Assembly (NCBI GenBank): GCA_934667815.1
Contig: CAKUMO010000008.1
Location: 21,109-85,108 of the forward strand
Direction of reading: 5' to 3'
Source of the DNA: an uncultured Oscillospiraceae bacterium
GTDB lineage: Bacteria > Bacillota > Clostridia > Oscillospirales > Oscillospiraceae
DNA length: 64,000 nucleotides
A program made the position numbers and the translations under genes. Within the stretch, counting starts at the first letter, position 1, and each line of letters starts with the position of its first letter. The notes below the pieces were generated by a model. The model did no database searches and was not told where the DNA came from. It saw only the letters and a list, made by a program, of their open reading frames with translations. Below are positions 16,371 through 25,900 of the stretch, one piece after another.

Positions 16371-17288
16371 TTACAGTGCGCAGTACGCAGCAGCGGTCTT
16401 GGCCGCAAGTCTTGCGTTGTTGTAAACAAGCTGGATGTTGGAGTTCAGGCTGTCGCCGCCGGTGAGATCCTTGACCTTCGCCAGCAGGAAGGGCGTGGTA
16501 GCCTTGCCGTGGATGCCCTGCTCGTGGCTTTCCTTGATGGCCTCGTCGATGGCCTTGTTGATGACATCGGCGTCCATGGAGTATTCCTCGGGGATGGGGT
16601 TGGTGACCAGCATACCGCCGCGCAGGCCAAGATCGTGCTGGGTCTTGAAGGCCTTTGCCAGTTCCTCCGGCGTGTCGATCTCATAATCGACGCTGAAGCC
16701 GGACTTGCGGGTATAGAATGCGGGCAGCTCCTTGGTACCGTAGCCGATGACGGGCACGCCGTGGGTCTCGAGGTACTCGAGGGTCAGGCCGAGGTCGAGG
16801 ATGGACTTCGCACCGGCGCAGACGACCATAACGGGCGTGGAGGCCAGCTCCTCGAGGTCGGCAGAGATGTCCATGGTGGTTTCGGCACCGCGATGCACGC
16901 CGCCGATACCGCCGGTCGCAAAAACCTTGATGCCCGCCATGTGGGCAATAATCATGGTCGTGGTGACGGTCGTTGCACCGTCCTCGCCTCTGGCGCACAG
17001 AACGGCCAGATCGCGGCGGGAGGCCTTGGCGATCGCAGTCCCCTTCTTGCCGAAGTACTCGATCTCCTCGGGAGTCAGGCCGGCCTTCAGGCGGCCGCCG
17101 ATGATGGCGATGGTAGCGGGCACTGCGCCGTTTTCGCGGATGATGCGTTCGACCTCCAGAGCGGTCTGAACGTTCTGGGGATAGGGCATACCGTGGGAAA
17201 TGATGGTAGATTCGAGCGCGACAACGGGCTTGCCTTCTGCGATGGCCTGTGCGACCTCGGGCTTCACGTCAAGATATTTATTCAGCAT
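16371..17288 (-). CDS. psuG: Pseudouridine-5'-phosphate glycosidase
   Basis: This 305-residue enzyme splits pseudouridine 5'-phosphate to uracil and ribose 5-phosphate. Family features are VALESTIISHGMPYPQN (near residue 24), the ARGEDGATTVTTTMIIAHMAGIKVFATGGIGGVHRG block (near 100-135) and KSILDLGLTLEYLETHGVPVIGYGT. It follows psuK by 22 bases on the same strand, with its own AAAGGAG site. The two genes form a complete pseudouridine salvage unit. Confidence 0.95.
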   Translation of the reverse strand: MLNKYLDVKPEVAQAIAEGKPVVALESTIISHGMPYPQNVQTALEVERIIRENGAVPATIAIIGGRLKAGLTPEEIEYFGKKGTAIAKASRRDLAVLCARGEDGATTVTTTMIIAHMAGIKVFATGGIGGVHRGAETTMDISADLEELASTPVMVVCAGAKSILDLGLTLEYLETHGVPVIGYGTKELPAFYTRKSGFSVDYEIDTPEELAKAFKTQHDLGLRGGMLVTNPIPEEYSMDADVINKAIDEAIKESHEQGIHGKATTPFLLAKVKDLTGGDSLNSNIQLVYNNARLAAKTAAAYCAL

Positions 17289-17310
17289 GATGAAAAACTC
17301 CTTTATAAAT

Positions 17311-18396
17311 TTATTTGTTCACGTTGACCCGTTCGCGGACGGATTCAACGGAAAGCACGGGATTGATGGTCTCTGCGCCCTCGATGGCGATGGACGCAGC
17401 GGCAGAGGCCAGCGCGGCGGTATCCTTGAGGTCGGTTCCCTCCAGATAGGCCCACGCGAGCGCCGCCATGAAAGCGTCGCCTGCGCCGGTAGCGTTCGCC
17501 ATTTTGGCAGGCAGACAGGGCTGATGGACAAAGCCGTTGTGATCTGCGGCAAAAACGCCGTCCGAGCCGAGTGAAATGAACACACGGCGCAGGCCGGTGT
17601 CCAGAAGTGCTTGTGCCGCGCGGTGCAGGCTACCCTCATCCGTGATCTTTACACCGGAGAGCAGCTCGGCCTCAATGCGGTTGGGTTTGAGCGTATGGAT
17701 CTTTCCCAGCACGCCGCGCAGCTTTTCAGCCTTGCGCGTGGAGACAGGATCGACGAAGATCGGCGCGGTGCAATGGCTTGCAAGATATTCCAGCGACGCC
17801 TGCGGCAGATTCGTGTCCGCCACAACAAGCTGCGCACGGTTGAGCAGATTGAGATTTGCGGCGAAGTACTCCGGCTGCAGCTTTTCGCAGATCTCCATGT
17901 CCGAAACGGCCAGCGCCATGTCGCCGTCCATATCGTTGAGGAACAGATATGTTGAAGTCGTGCCGCCGGGAACCTGAAGCGCATGGCTGATGTCGATGCC
18001 CAGCTCACCGCAGGAGGCCGCAATGCGCTGCGCGTAAAGGTCATCCCCGAAGGCCGTCAGGAAGCGGACATCCACACCGAGCAGGCTCATGTTGTGCGCG
18101 ATGTTGCGGCCGACGCCGCCAAGGCTCGTCGTCACGCGTCCGGGATTGGAGTCGCGTGCAACCATGGGGGCAAAAGAACGGCCGCCGATGTCCACGTTCA
18201 CACCGCCCGCCACGACCGCGTAGGTGCCGGAGCGCAGAACGTATCCCTTTCCCGCGATGTAGCCCTTTTTCATCAGGTTGGAGATGTGCACCGCCACGGA
18301 CGAGCGCGTAATGCCCGCACGCTCTGCCAGCGCCTCCTGCGAGATCATGGGATCGGCTTCGATCCATTGCAGGAGCTGGCGTTCCCGCTGCGTCAT
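17311..18396 (-). CDS. psuK: Pseudouridine kinase (PfkB family) with N-terminal HTH
   Basis: This 361-residue protein starts with a winged-helix DNA-binding segment (residues 1-55, MTQRERQLLQWIEADP ... RAGITRSSVAVHISNL). A PfkB sugar-kinase domain follows, with GGVGRNIAHNMSLLG near residue 95 and the catalytic NATGAGDAFMAAL near 310. Next to psuG it should phosphorylate pseudouridine, and the HTH may let it regulate its own operon. ATG 18396 is preferred over the upstream GTG because AGGAAG sits eight bases before it. Confidence 0.92.
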   Translation of the reverse strand: MTQRERQLLQWIEADPMISQEALAERAGITRSSVAVHISNLMKKGYIAGKGYVLRSGTYAVVAGGVNVDIGGRSFAPMVARDSNPGRVTTSLGGVGRNIAHNMSLLGVDVRFLTAFGDDLYAQRIAASCGELGIDISHALQVPGGTTSTYLFLNDMDGDMALAVSDMEICEKLQPEYFAANLNLLNRAQLVVADTNLPQASLEYLASHCTAPIFVDPVSTRKAEKLRGVLGKIHTLKPNRIEAELLSGVKITDEGSLHRAAQALLDTGLRRVFISLGSDGVFAADHNGFVHQPCLPAKMANATGAGDAFMAALAWAYLEGTDLKDTAALASAAASIAIEGAETINPVLSVESVRERVNVNK

Positions 18397-18441
18397 GGAA
18401 ATCACTTCCTAAGTAAAAGTTTATTTTCTAATCTAATGCTT

Positions 18442-18469
18442 ATTATAGCAGTGATTCCGCATTTGTCAA
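18442..18469 (-). promoter_or_regulatory. Promoter of psuK-psuG
   Basis: On the minus strand there is a perfect TTGACA (18464-18469) and TATAAT (18442-18447), 16 bases apart. The promoter lies over the last codons of the upstream Nudix gene. Confidence 0.8.
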
Positions 18470-19273
18470 GCCGTTTTTGCGAAAAAATTCGATCATTTCT
18501 CCGGTCAGGCTGATGTCGGAGTGATCCTCGGGCAGATCGGCACGGTCAAACCACTGTGCCAGCGCCAGTTCGCCGTCGAGCAGGCGCGGCGTGGCCTCGC
18601 CATCGAGGTCGCAGAAGAACCCCAGGAGCAGGCTGTCTGTCAGGACCCACGGCTGGGATTTGTAAAACCGCAGGTTTTTCACACGCAGACCGGTCTCCTC
18701 CCAAACCTCGCGCCGCACGGTGTCTTCGACCCGTTCGCCGATCTCGCAGAAGCCCGCCACGAGCGCAAAACGCCGGAAAGCACGCCCGGCGTACTTGGTC
18801 AGAAGCAGCTTTTCACCGTCCGTCACGGCTACAATGACCGCCGGGTTGATGCGCGGATAGACCACTGCGCCGCACTTTGGGCAGCACAGAGCGCGTTCCG
18901 CTGCGCTGTCTGCCATTTCCGCGCCGCAGGCGCCGCAGAAGCGATTGGAGCAATACCAGCGGTGCAGCGTTTCGCCCACGGCGCAGGCAAAGGCCGTCTC
19001 GCGCGGCAGCGCATAGCGATACTCCACAGAGGGAAGCAGCCGCCACGCCGTCTGTTCCTCCGGCGCTTTTTTTGCCAGAAAATAGCGCGTGTCGTCTATG
19101 GAAAAGGCATAGCGCACGGGCATGTCCGGAAGATCGCCGCAGCGCGGCAGGCGAAATTCTTCCGGTGCACTGAGCACGGCGTTTCCGCGGTAGGCAAGCA
19201 GCATGTCCTGCGGCTGCGCCTCGCATTTCTGAAACGCATTGTGATACACATGGGGAAAAATGTCCTGAATCAT
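18443..19273 (-). CDS. nudC: NADH pyrophosphatase/NudC-like Nudix hydrolase
   Basis: This 276-residue protein has the three NudC marks. A four-Cys zinc ribbon (CGACGAEM ... CCPKCG) lies near residues 110-135. The Nudix box GFCEIGERVEDTVRREVWEETGL, with the REVWEE core, follows. The NudC-type motif SQPWVLTDS lies just after it. It probably hydrolyses NAD(H) or removes NAD caps from RNA. The ATG at 19273, behind GGAGGGAGCT, overlaps the stop of the upstream acetyltransferase by four bases (ATGA). A longer in-frame reading to 19354 only runs into that gene. Confidence 0.9.
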   Translation of the reverse strand: MIQDIFPHVYHNAFQKCEAQPQDMLLAYRGNAVLSAPEEFRLPRCGDLPDMPVRYAFSIDDTRYFLAKKAPEEQTAWRLLPSVEYRYALPRETAFACAVGETLHRWYCSNRFCGACGAEMADSAAERALCCPKCGAVVYPRINPAVIVAVTDGEKLLLTKYAGRAFRRFALVAGFCEIGERVEDTVRREVWEETGLRVKNLRFYKSQPWVLTDSLLLGFFCDLDGEATPRLLDGELALAQWFDRADLPEDHSDISLTGEMIEFFRKNGLTNAESLL

Positions 19274-19803
19274 AGCTCCCTCCACGAGATCGGAAAACGC
19301 TCCGGCGCACCGTCGGGCTGAAGCCGTTTTTCCAGCCACGAAACGTCGTACCACGCTCCGTTTTTGAAGCCGCAGGCGGCAAATTTTGCAAATTCACGAT
19401 AGCCCAGCGCCTTATGAAACGCCATGGACGGTGCATTTGCCGAGGTCACAACGGCATAGACCGTGCGGTAGCCCTGCGCACGCAGGATCTCCTCCGTACG
19501 CGCGTAAAGCTGCCGACCCACGCCGCGCCCGCGCGCCTCCGGCGCAAGATAGCAGGAAATTTCCGCGCACCAGCGGTAGGCCGCGCGCTCGAAAGGCGCG
19601 CCCGCATAGATGTAGCCCAACACTTTCCCGTTTTCCTGCCAGACCAGCCACGGAAACTGCCGCGTATGCTCGTCCAGCCGGCGCAAAAATTCCTCGCGCG
19701 TGGGCGTTTCATACTCAAAGCTGACCGCCGTATGCTCGACAAAATAGGCATAAATTTCCAACATCGCCGGCACATCCGCCGGCGTCGCTTCCCGGATCGA
19801 CAT
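19270..19803 (-). CDS. GNAT acetyltransferase of the phosphinothricin/methionine-sulfoximine type
   Basis: This 177-residue protein opens with MSIREATPADVPAMLEIYAYFVEHTAVSFEYETP, typical of the Pat/Bar and YwnH group of N-acetyltransferases. The acetyl-CoA loop is APEARGRGVGRQLY (near residue 95), and ANAPSMAFHKALGY is the usual C-terminal motif. Related enzymes acetylate methionine sulfone, sulfoximine or phosphinothricin. The substrate here is unproven. The start ATG 19803 follows AGAGGTGG. It is translationally coupled to the NudC-like gene. Confidence 0.88.
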   Translation of the reverse strand: MSIREATPADVPAMLEIYAYFVEHTAVSFEYETPTREEFLRRLDEHTRQFPWLVWQENGKVLGYIYAGAPFERAAYRWCAEISCYLAPEARGRGVGRQLYARTEEILRAQGYRTVYAVVTSANAPSMAFHKALGYREFAKFAACGFKNGAWYDVSWLEKRLQPDGAPERFPISWREL

Positions 19804-19875
19804 GAAACCACCTCTTTCTGCGCACCATATTACCACATTTCCGTCCGTAAAAAAAGCGCCTCGCGCGAAATTTCC

Positions 19876-19903
19876 TTGCAAATTCCCACGCGTCTGGTAT
19901 ACT
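19876..19903 (+). promoter_or_regulatory. Promoter of the exporter-like gene
   Basis: TTGCAA (19876-19881), 16 bases, TATACT (19898-19903), about 22 bases before the ATG. Confidence 0.6.
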
Positions 19904-19925
19904 GAAAGCAGGGAGGGAGTCGCCT

Positions 19926-20825
19926 ATGACAAAATGGAAGCATTTTCCGCTCGGACTGCGCACGCTCAAGACCGCACTGGCCATCACGCTGTCGGTCGCG
20001 CTGGTGCGCCTGTTCGTCACGGACACGCTGTCGGTTTTTTACGCGGCCTTCGGCTCGCTCATTGCCATGGAGCGCACGGTCTCCGGCTCTCTCAAGCAGG
20101 CGCTCAGCCAGCTCATCGGCGTAGTGGCCGGAACGGTGCTTGGCTCGGCCGCGCTGCTGCTCTTTCCCGAGGGCACGCCCGCTCTGGCTGCAGGCGCAGG
20201 TGCACTGTTGCTGCTGCTCCTGTGCAACGTACTCAAGCTCAATTTCGTCTCGTCCTTTTCCTGCATCATTTTCCTCTCGGCCTGCCTGACGCCCTCGGAC
20301 AACGTGCTGCGCGATTCTCTGTTCCGCCTGCGCGACACTGCCGTTGGCATCGCCGTGGCGCTGGCCGTGAACGCATTGATCGTCCCCTACAACAATCGCA
20401 CCCGCATCCGCACGCTGCTGGCACAGGTGCGGCTCGAGATTCCACGCCATGTGGAGAGCATTGTGCTGCACGAGCGCTTTCCCTCCCTCGCACCCACGGT
20501 GGAGCTGCTGCGCCGCATCGACAACGAATTAAAGCTCTATCACAACCAGCGCTATTTCCACCGCCGCCACAACGACGAGGCTGCGCTGCGCGGCTGCCGT
20601 CAGCTTGCCGGACGGATGCTTGAAGAATTGGAGGCCATCTGCGGCATGGACACGCTGGGCGATCTCTCCCCGCAGAACGCCGCAGCAATGCGTGCGCTGG
20701 GCATGGACGTGCCGGAGGACGGCATTCACGGGCGCAAGTGTGCGCCGGAGGACACCGTCGTAATGAATTACCATCTGGAAAAGCTCCTGACGGCCTGCAA
20801 TTATTTGACTTCCCTTATGGAATAG
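19926..20825 (+). CDS. Aromatic acid exporter family (FUSC/ArAE-like) membrane protein
   Basis: This 299-residue protein has about four to six hydrophobic segments in residues 15-150, starting LRTLKTALAITLSVALVRLF. A cytosolic helical half follows. The run FGSLIAMERTVSGSLKQALSQLIGVVAGTVLGS, the repeated RDTAVGIAVALAVNALIVPYNNR and the length fit the ArAE_1/DUF939 family found in Firmicutes. A role in efflux of small organic acids is assumed from the family only. It starts with ATG behind GGGAGGG. Confidence 0.8.
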   Translation: MTKWKHFPLGLRTLKTALAITLSVALVRLFVTDTLSVFYAAFGSLIAMERTVSGSLKQALSQLIGVVAGTVLGSAALLLFPEGTPALAAGAGALLLLLLCNVLKLNFVSSFSCIIFLSACLTPSDNVLRDSLFRLRDTAVGIAVALAVNALIVPYNNRTRIRTLLAQVRLEIPRHVESIVLHERFPSLAPTVELLRRIDNELKLYHNQRYFHRRHNDEAALRGCRQLAGRMLEELEAICGMDTLGDLSPQNAAAMRALGMDVPEDGIHGRKCAPEDTVVMNYHLEKLLTACNYLTSLME

Positions 20826-20830
20826 AGGAA

Positions 20831-20862
20831 ATCCCCTCCGCATAGATTGCAGCGGAGGGGAT
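20831..20862 (+). terminator. Hairpin after the exporter gene, overlapping the next ribosome site
   Basis: ATCCCCTCCGC pairs with GCGGAGGGGAT and is followed by TATTTT. The 3' arm contains the GGAGG that serves the TTG start at 20867, so the same bases are both a terminator-like stem and a ribosome-binding site. Confidence 0.55.
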
Positions 20863-20866
20863 TATT

Positions 20867-22066
20867 TTGAGTTTGACACAGCTTGCCCTGCGGCGTGCAG
20901 GTGCGGAAACCTTGCAGGACTTTCAGCGGCGGGAGGGGCTGTATCCCTCCGGGCAGGAGGATATTCTGACCATGCAGCGTCTGGCGTCCTATCTGCTTGG
21001 CTATGAACGCTACATGGTCAAGCCCGGCGACAGCTATTACCGTCTCGCCCGCGCCTTCGGCACGAGCGTGCGTGCGCTCGTCACGGCCAATCCCGGCCGC
21101 AACCCTGACCGGCTCTCGGCCGGGCAGTATCTGATCGTTCCCTATGGCTTTCCCGTTGTGCCGACGGACGTGCCGTTCACATCGGAGCTTTTACAGGTGT
21201 GCCTTCAGGGCTTGCAGGCACGCTATCCTTTTCTGACTCGGCGCACGATCGCGACCACGCGCTACCGCCGTCCCGTGAGCGCACTCTGTCTTGGCACCGG
21301 CCCGCGCACGGTGCTCTATAATGCCAGCCACCACGCCAACGAGTGGATCACCACACCGGTTTTGATGAAATTTTTCGAGGACTTCTGCCGCGCGATCAGC
21401 ACAGGCGGGCGCATTTTCGGCAAGGACGCGCTCACGCTCTGGCGGCAAACGCGCCTCTGGCTCGTGCCCATGGTGAATCCGGACGGGGTCGATCTGGTCA
21501 CGGGCGCAATTGCGCCCGGCTCGGAACAGTACGAAGCCGCACAGCGCATCGCCCGGAATTACCCGGACATTCCCTTCCCCGACGGCTGGAAGGCAAATCT
21601 TGCGGGTGTTGACCTGAACCTGAACTATCCCGCCGACTGGGAACAGGCAAAAAAGAATAAATTTGCCCTCGGCTACACCATGCCCGCACCGCGCGATTAC
21701 GTCGGCGGCAGTCCGCTCGATCAGCCGGAGAGCGCGACAATGGCTGCACTGACGCGTCTCGTCGAGCCGCAGCTCACGCTGTCGTACCACACGCAGGGCG
21801 AGGTGATCTATTGGAAATTCCTCGACTTGATGCCCGAGGGGGCACAGGCGCTCGGCCAACGCTTCGCGCACGTGAGCGGCTATACGCTCGAGGACACGCC
21901 CTTTGCCTCCGGCTTCGCGGGCTACAAGGACTGGTTTATCCTCACCTATGACCGCCCGGGCTTCACCATTGAGGCCGGTCTCGGTGAGAATCCGCTGCCG
22001 CTGTCGCAATTCGACGAGATCTACCGTCGAAACCTCGGCATTTTGACTTTGGGGCTGGAGGGATAA
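20867..22066 (+). CDS. LysM-containing M14 zinc peptidase (gamma-D-glutamyl-diaminopimelate peptidase type)
   Basis: In this 399-residue protein residues 1-50 resemble a shortened peptidoglycan-binding domain. Residues 50-95 are a LysM domain (YMVKPGDSYYRLARAFGTSVRAL). The rest is an M14 carboxypeptidase domain. Zinc ligands are visible in ASHHANEW (HxxE) and SYHTQG, the catalytic Glu in TIEAGLGENPL, and substrate residues in NPDGVDL. No signal peptide is present. This matches cytosolic/spore endopeptidase I (ENP1-like), which cuts cell-wall peptides. The TTG start is chosen because GGAGGGG precedes it by eight bases and no other start retains the N-terminal domain. Confidence 0.87.
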   Translation: MSLTQLALRRAGAETLQDFQRREGLYPSGQEDILTMQRLASYLLGYERYMVKPGDSYYRLARAFGTSVRALVTANPGRNPDRLSAGQYLIVPYGFPVVPTDVPFTSELLQVCLQGLQARYPFLTRRTIATTRYRRPVSALCLGTGPRTVLYNASHHANEWITTPVLMKFFEDFCRAISTGGRIFGKDALTLWRQTRLWLVPMVNPDGVDLVTGAIAPGSEQYEAAQRIARNYPDIPFPDGWKANLAGVDLNLNYPADWEQAKKNKFALGYTMPAPRDYVGGSPLDQPESATMAALTRLVEPQLTLSYHTQGEVIYWKFLDLMPEGAQALGQRFAHVSGYTLEDTPFASGFAGYKDWFILTYDRPGFTIEAGLGENPLPLSQFDEIYRRNLGILTLGLEG

Positions 22067-22094
22067 CAAGCCTTCCCCCGCAACAACGCGTTGC

Positions 22095-22123
22095 TTGCGT
22101 TCCGGTAAAAAATCAAGTATAAT
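22095..22123 (+). promoter_or_regulatory. Promoter of the XRE/zinc-ribbon gene
   Basis: TTGCGT (22095-22100), 17 bases, TATAAT (22118-22123). Confidence 0.65.
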
Positions 22124-22140
22124 CAAACAGGGTGATAAAT

Positions 22141-22578
22141 GTGGATACCAAAGACGTGATTCTTCAGTTAAGAACACAAAAAGGCTTATCACAGGACGAG
22201 CTGGCAGAAAAGCTCTTTGTCACGCGGCAAGCCGTCTCCCGCTGGGAAACCGGCGAGACCACACCGAACACGGAAACGCTGAAGCTGCTTTCAGCCTTCT
22301 TCGACGTTTCCATCAACACGCTGCTGGGCGCGCCGCGGCAGCTTGTCTGCCAGTGCTGCGGAATGCCGCTGGACGATTCGACACTGAGCAGAGAGCCGAG
22401 CGGCGAATTTAACGAGGACTACTGCAAGTGGTGCTACGCAGACGGCGAATTTAAGTACAGCAGCAAGGAGCAGCTCATCGACTTCTGTGTCGCGCATATG
22501 GCAAGCGAGCAGTGGCCCGCCGAGCAGGTTCGGGCGCATATGGAAGCGGTCGTGCCGCATCTCAAGCACTGGAAATAA
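22141..22578 (+). CDS. XRE-family regulator with C-terminal zinc ribbon
   Basis: This 145-residue protein has an N-terminal HTH_3 domain (LRTQKGLSQDELAEKLFVTRQAVSRWETGETTPNTETLKLLSAFFDVSINTLL, about residues 8-60). It is followed by a putative zinc-ribbon domain, CQCCGMPLDD ... EDYCKWCYADGEF (about 65-105), and a helical tail. The combination is common in Clostridia and suggests a DNA-binding regulator with a metal- or redox-responsive part. Two GTG starts are possible (22132 and 22141). The second is preferred because AGGGTGAT lies correctly upstream of it. Confidence 0.85.
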   Translation: MDTKDVILQLRTQKGLSQDELAEKLFVTRQAVSRWETGETTPNTETLKLLSAFFDVSINTLLGAPRQLVCQCCGMPLDDSTLSREPSGEFNEDYCKWCYADGEFKYSSKEQLIDFCVAHMASEQWPAEQVRAHMEAVVPHLKHWK

Positions 22579-22585
22579 GGCAAAC

Positions 22586-22611
22586 GGGGACGTCTCACCA
22601 GAGGCGTCCCC
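22586..22611 (+). terminator. Terminator of the XRE gene
   Basis: GGGGACGTCTC pairs with GAGGCGTCCCC around CCA, followed by ATTTGCTT. Confidence 0.6.
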
Positions 22612-22615
22612 ATTT

Positions 22616-22875
22616 GCTTGTCAAAAAGCTCAAAGAGACTTTCCCCGGCACGCTGACAGACTGCGAAAAAGTTCGGAAGACAAGCAGCTCACGCTCACCG
22701 GCGTACATAGGTACGGTAGAGCGTGAGTTGCGCAGTAAGTCAAAATCCTTGCGCAGCAAGCTGTTTTTCATACTATTGAGTTTGGAATACTCCGCATTTG
22801 TAAATATAACCCTGAGAGTAAAAATCCATTAAATTGTGGATCGATTTTGACGATTACGGACTTTTTTGACAGGCT
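22616..22875 (-). mobile_element. MITE-like terminator-associated repeat, copy 2
   Basis: This roughly 260-bp copy of the element family has left end GCTTGTCAAAAAG and right end CTTTTTTGACAGGCT, which are inverted repeats of each other. The internal stem 22684-22730 (AGCTCACGCT with AGCGTGAGTT) preserves pairing although both strands differ from copy 1. It lies directly after the terminator hairpin of the 2103-residue surface protein (22876-22901), in the same orientation relative to that gene as the other two copies have to theirs. Unlike copies 1 and 3 it is not bracketed by a duplicated hairpin. This copy is the most diverged of the three. Confidence 0.7.
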
Positions 22876-22901
22876 GAGGCGGCTGCTTACGCAGCCGCCT
22901 C
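22876..22901 (-). terminator. Terminator of the giant PHP-domain surface protein
   Basis: GAGGCGGCTGC pairs with GCAGCCGCCTC around TTAC, about 30 bases past the stop on the minus strand. The repeat element begins immediately after it. Confidence 0.6.
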
Positions 22902-22931
22902 TTGGTTTATTTGATTGCGTTTCTCCGGAAA

Positions 22932-25900
22932 TTACTTACCGGACTTGGCTTTCTTCCTTGCAAAGATCACCGCAAGGACAGCGCCTGCGCTGACAATCAG
23001 CAGAGCGAACCACAGCATCAGGCCGGAGGCATCGCCGGTCTTGGGATCGGTACCCGCAGGAATGACGGTGTTCTCACTGCGCTTCATGCCGCAGACCTTG
23101 CATTCCTCGTGCTTGACGCCCGGCTTCGTTGCGGTTGCTTCCTGATCGACGACCCACTTGAAGGAGTGCTTTCCTTCATCGGTGCGCTCGGTGCAGCCCT
23201 CGTTCACACATTCGTGCCAGTGCGTGTTCTCGTCATACTTCCACTCGGCGGAGGCGTGGTGTGCGCTCTCCTTCCACTGGGCGTAGAGGACGATGGACTC
23301 GCCGGTCGGCAGATCGGCCGCTTCGTCGGCATAGCTCTTACCGGAGCCGTCGGCCTTGGTGTTCCAGCCGGTGAAGGTGTGATACTCTCTGGTGAAGGCG
23401 ACCTTGTTCAGCTTATCGCCCGCCGTGTAGAGCTGACTGGGCATGGTGCCCTCGCCGCCGTTCGGACGGAAGCTGACGACCGTAGCAACCGCCTGACCGC
23501 TGCACTTGACATCGTCGCGGTCACGGATACGGATGCGCGGCGCAATGATCTGGCCGTCGAGCGCGAAGGTGTTGTCCCAGGAGGCCAGACCCGTGACCTC
23601 GACCTCGCAGCCGACGACGAGATTCTGAACTTCCTTGGAGGTGGTGATATAGCCGTCGATGAAGGCGCGGGCTTCGTTGCCCTCGGCGTCACGGACGATG
23701 ACGGTCTGAACCTTGCCCTCGGCAGACTCGAAGCGCGTGACGATACCCTTCAGGGTGACGAGCTGTCCGAGGACGGACTTGTCGTTGATCTGCTGGGCAG
23801 TGACGTTCTTCGGTGTCACAGGCGTTGCGTCGCCGATCTTCTCGATGGAGCTGACCGCGATCTGGCGCTCGTCCTGATAGGAGCTGGTCGTGCCAGTGAT
23901 GCGGATCTTATCGCCGATCTTGAACACACCGGCGACGGGGAAGGCATTGATGCCGCCGGTCTCGTCCTGCACATAGATGCAGTCGAAGAACGCGGTGTCC
24001 TTATCGTAGCCGGAGGCGTTGGAGGTCACGATGCCCTCGATGGTGTACTTGACGCCCTCGTCCGGCTCGGCCTGCACGTCGGCAATCGGTGTGATCTTGA
24101 TGGGGTTGAGGTAGTTAATGAGGTTTTCGCAGATTTTGTAGTTGGAGTAGTTCTTCTCCGAACCGTTGTCGGAGGCCTGATACTGCACCTCGAAGTTGGA
24201 CATAAAGGCTGCGCCGGAAACGATAATCAGGCCCTTGCCCGCGAGCTGCTCGCTGGCCATGACCATCAGACGGTCGTCGCCGGAGGCATAGGCATACTTC
24301 GGCGTGGCAGCGCCGCCGAGGCCGTCTTCGTCAACGTCCTTGGAATAGGTCGTTGCATGGCCGTAGACCGCCGGAGACACGGTTGCGGGCAGTGTGGAGG
24401 TCGGGTTGCCGTTGGCATCGACTGCGTAGATGCTCGCGCCGCCGTAGTGGCTGAAGCGCTCGGTGTAGAGCTTGTCATAGGGATGCTGCGCATCGTATTC
24501 AACACGATTCAGGAGGAAATTATCCATGTTGTAGGTGCTGAAGTACAGACGCCACGCGTCGACACCGTCAGCCTTGCTGCGGACATCGTCGTAGGTCGCG
24601 TCGTCGCTGATGCGCAGGCTGGAGCCGAGCGCCGCGAGGACTTCGTTCTGCGTTGCAGCCATGTGCTTGATCGCAGGATTGTTCTGGATCACGGGGTAGT
24701 TCTCGTAGTTATCCGACCAGCCTGCCAGCACGACCGTGCCGCCGTTGGCGTTGAACTTCGTGATCGCCGCAAGCTCGTCTGCACTGTAAGTCTTGGGATC
24801 CGCCTGGGCGGCCTCAAGACGGCGGGACGGCGCGGTGAGAATGAGCGCCTTGAACTTCTCGTTGGAGCAGGCCGCGATAAGCTCCTCGCTGGTCTTGAGG
24901 TCGACCGTACGGACGGAATACTTCGCGGCAAGCTCGCCGAAGTTGCCCATGGAATCCTTGTAGTTACCGGCGACGTACTCGTTGTAGTGAGAAGCGTCGA
25001 TGCCGATATAGACCAGATCGTCGGCATTGAGGATGTCCAGCTCGATCTGCTTGGAGAAGGTGTAGGTCTCGCCGTTCTGCTCGATGACGGCGGTGACGGT
25101 AATCGTGGTCACGCGTGCCTTGTCGGGCGTCCATTCGAAGTTGACAGGCAGCGTGCTGCTGGCGCCGATGGTGTAGCCCTTGGAATCGGTGCCGATGACA
25201 AGATCGCCGATCTTATAGGTCAGGGTCTTGACGGTGGCTTCCTTGGCCTCGCTGTTGAACAGCGTGGTCGTCAGGGTGAGCTTTTCGTTCGTGACGGGCG
25301 TGGAGGTGCCGCACTCGAACTTGGAAATACCGAGCTTCAGCGTCTCACCGACCCAGACAGGAGCGGTCACGGCCAGATCGCCGTCACCCTCGGTCACGCG
25401 GACGAAGTAGTAGGTGTACTTGGGATCCAGCTCGCAGGTCAGCTCGCCCTTGTCGAGGTCTGCCTTGTTGTCCCATGTGTAAGCCACGATGCCGGAGTTG
25501 GCGACCAGCTCAACCTTGGTGATGGAGTCGGTCTTATCCGGATCATAGACGCTGACGTTGAAGGTCAGCTTTTCAGGGACCTTGGAAATGATGGTGCCCA
25601 TCATTTCGTCGTTGACGGTGTAGTCGATCTCGAGGTTCTTATCCTCGGTGGCATAGACGCGGCGGGCGCGGATGGCTTCATAAATGCCGTTCTCGGAGAA
25701 ATTGTCCGTGATGACGACGTCGCGCGCGTCGTTGGCGTTGCCCCAACGACCCTTGTGGTTATCCTGGTTGTTGGTCGGTGCAACGTGCCAGCCCTGATCG
25801 AGCGCGAGGATGTACTGCTCGTAGCTCGGATAGTAGCCGCCCTGGCCGATCTGGCCTTCGCCGTTGCCGACCTCAACGAGGAACATGCGGGTGTCGATAA

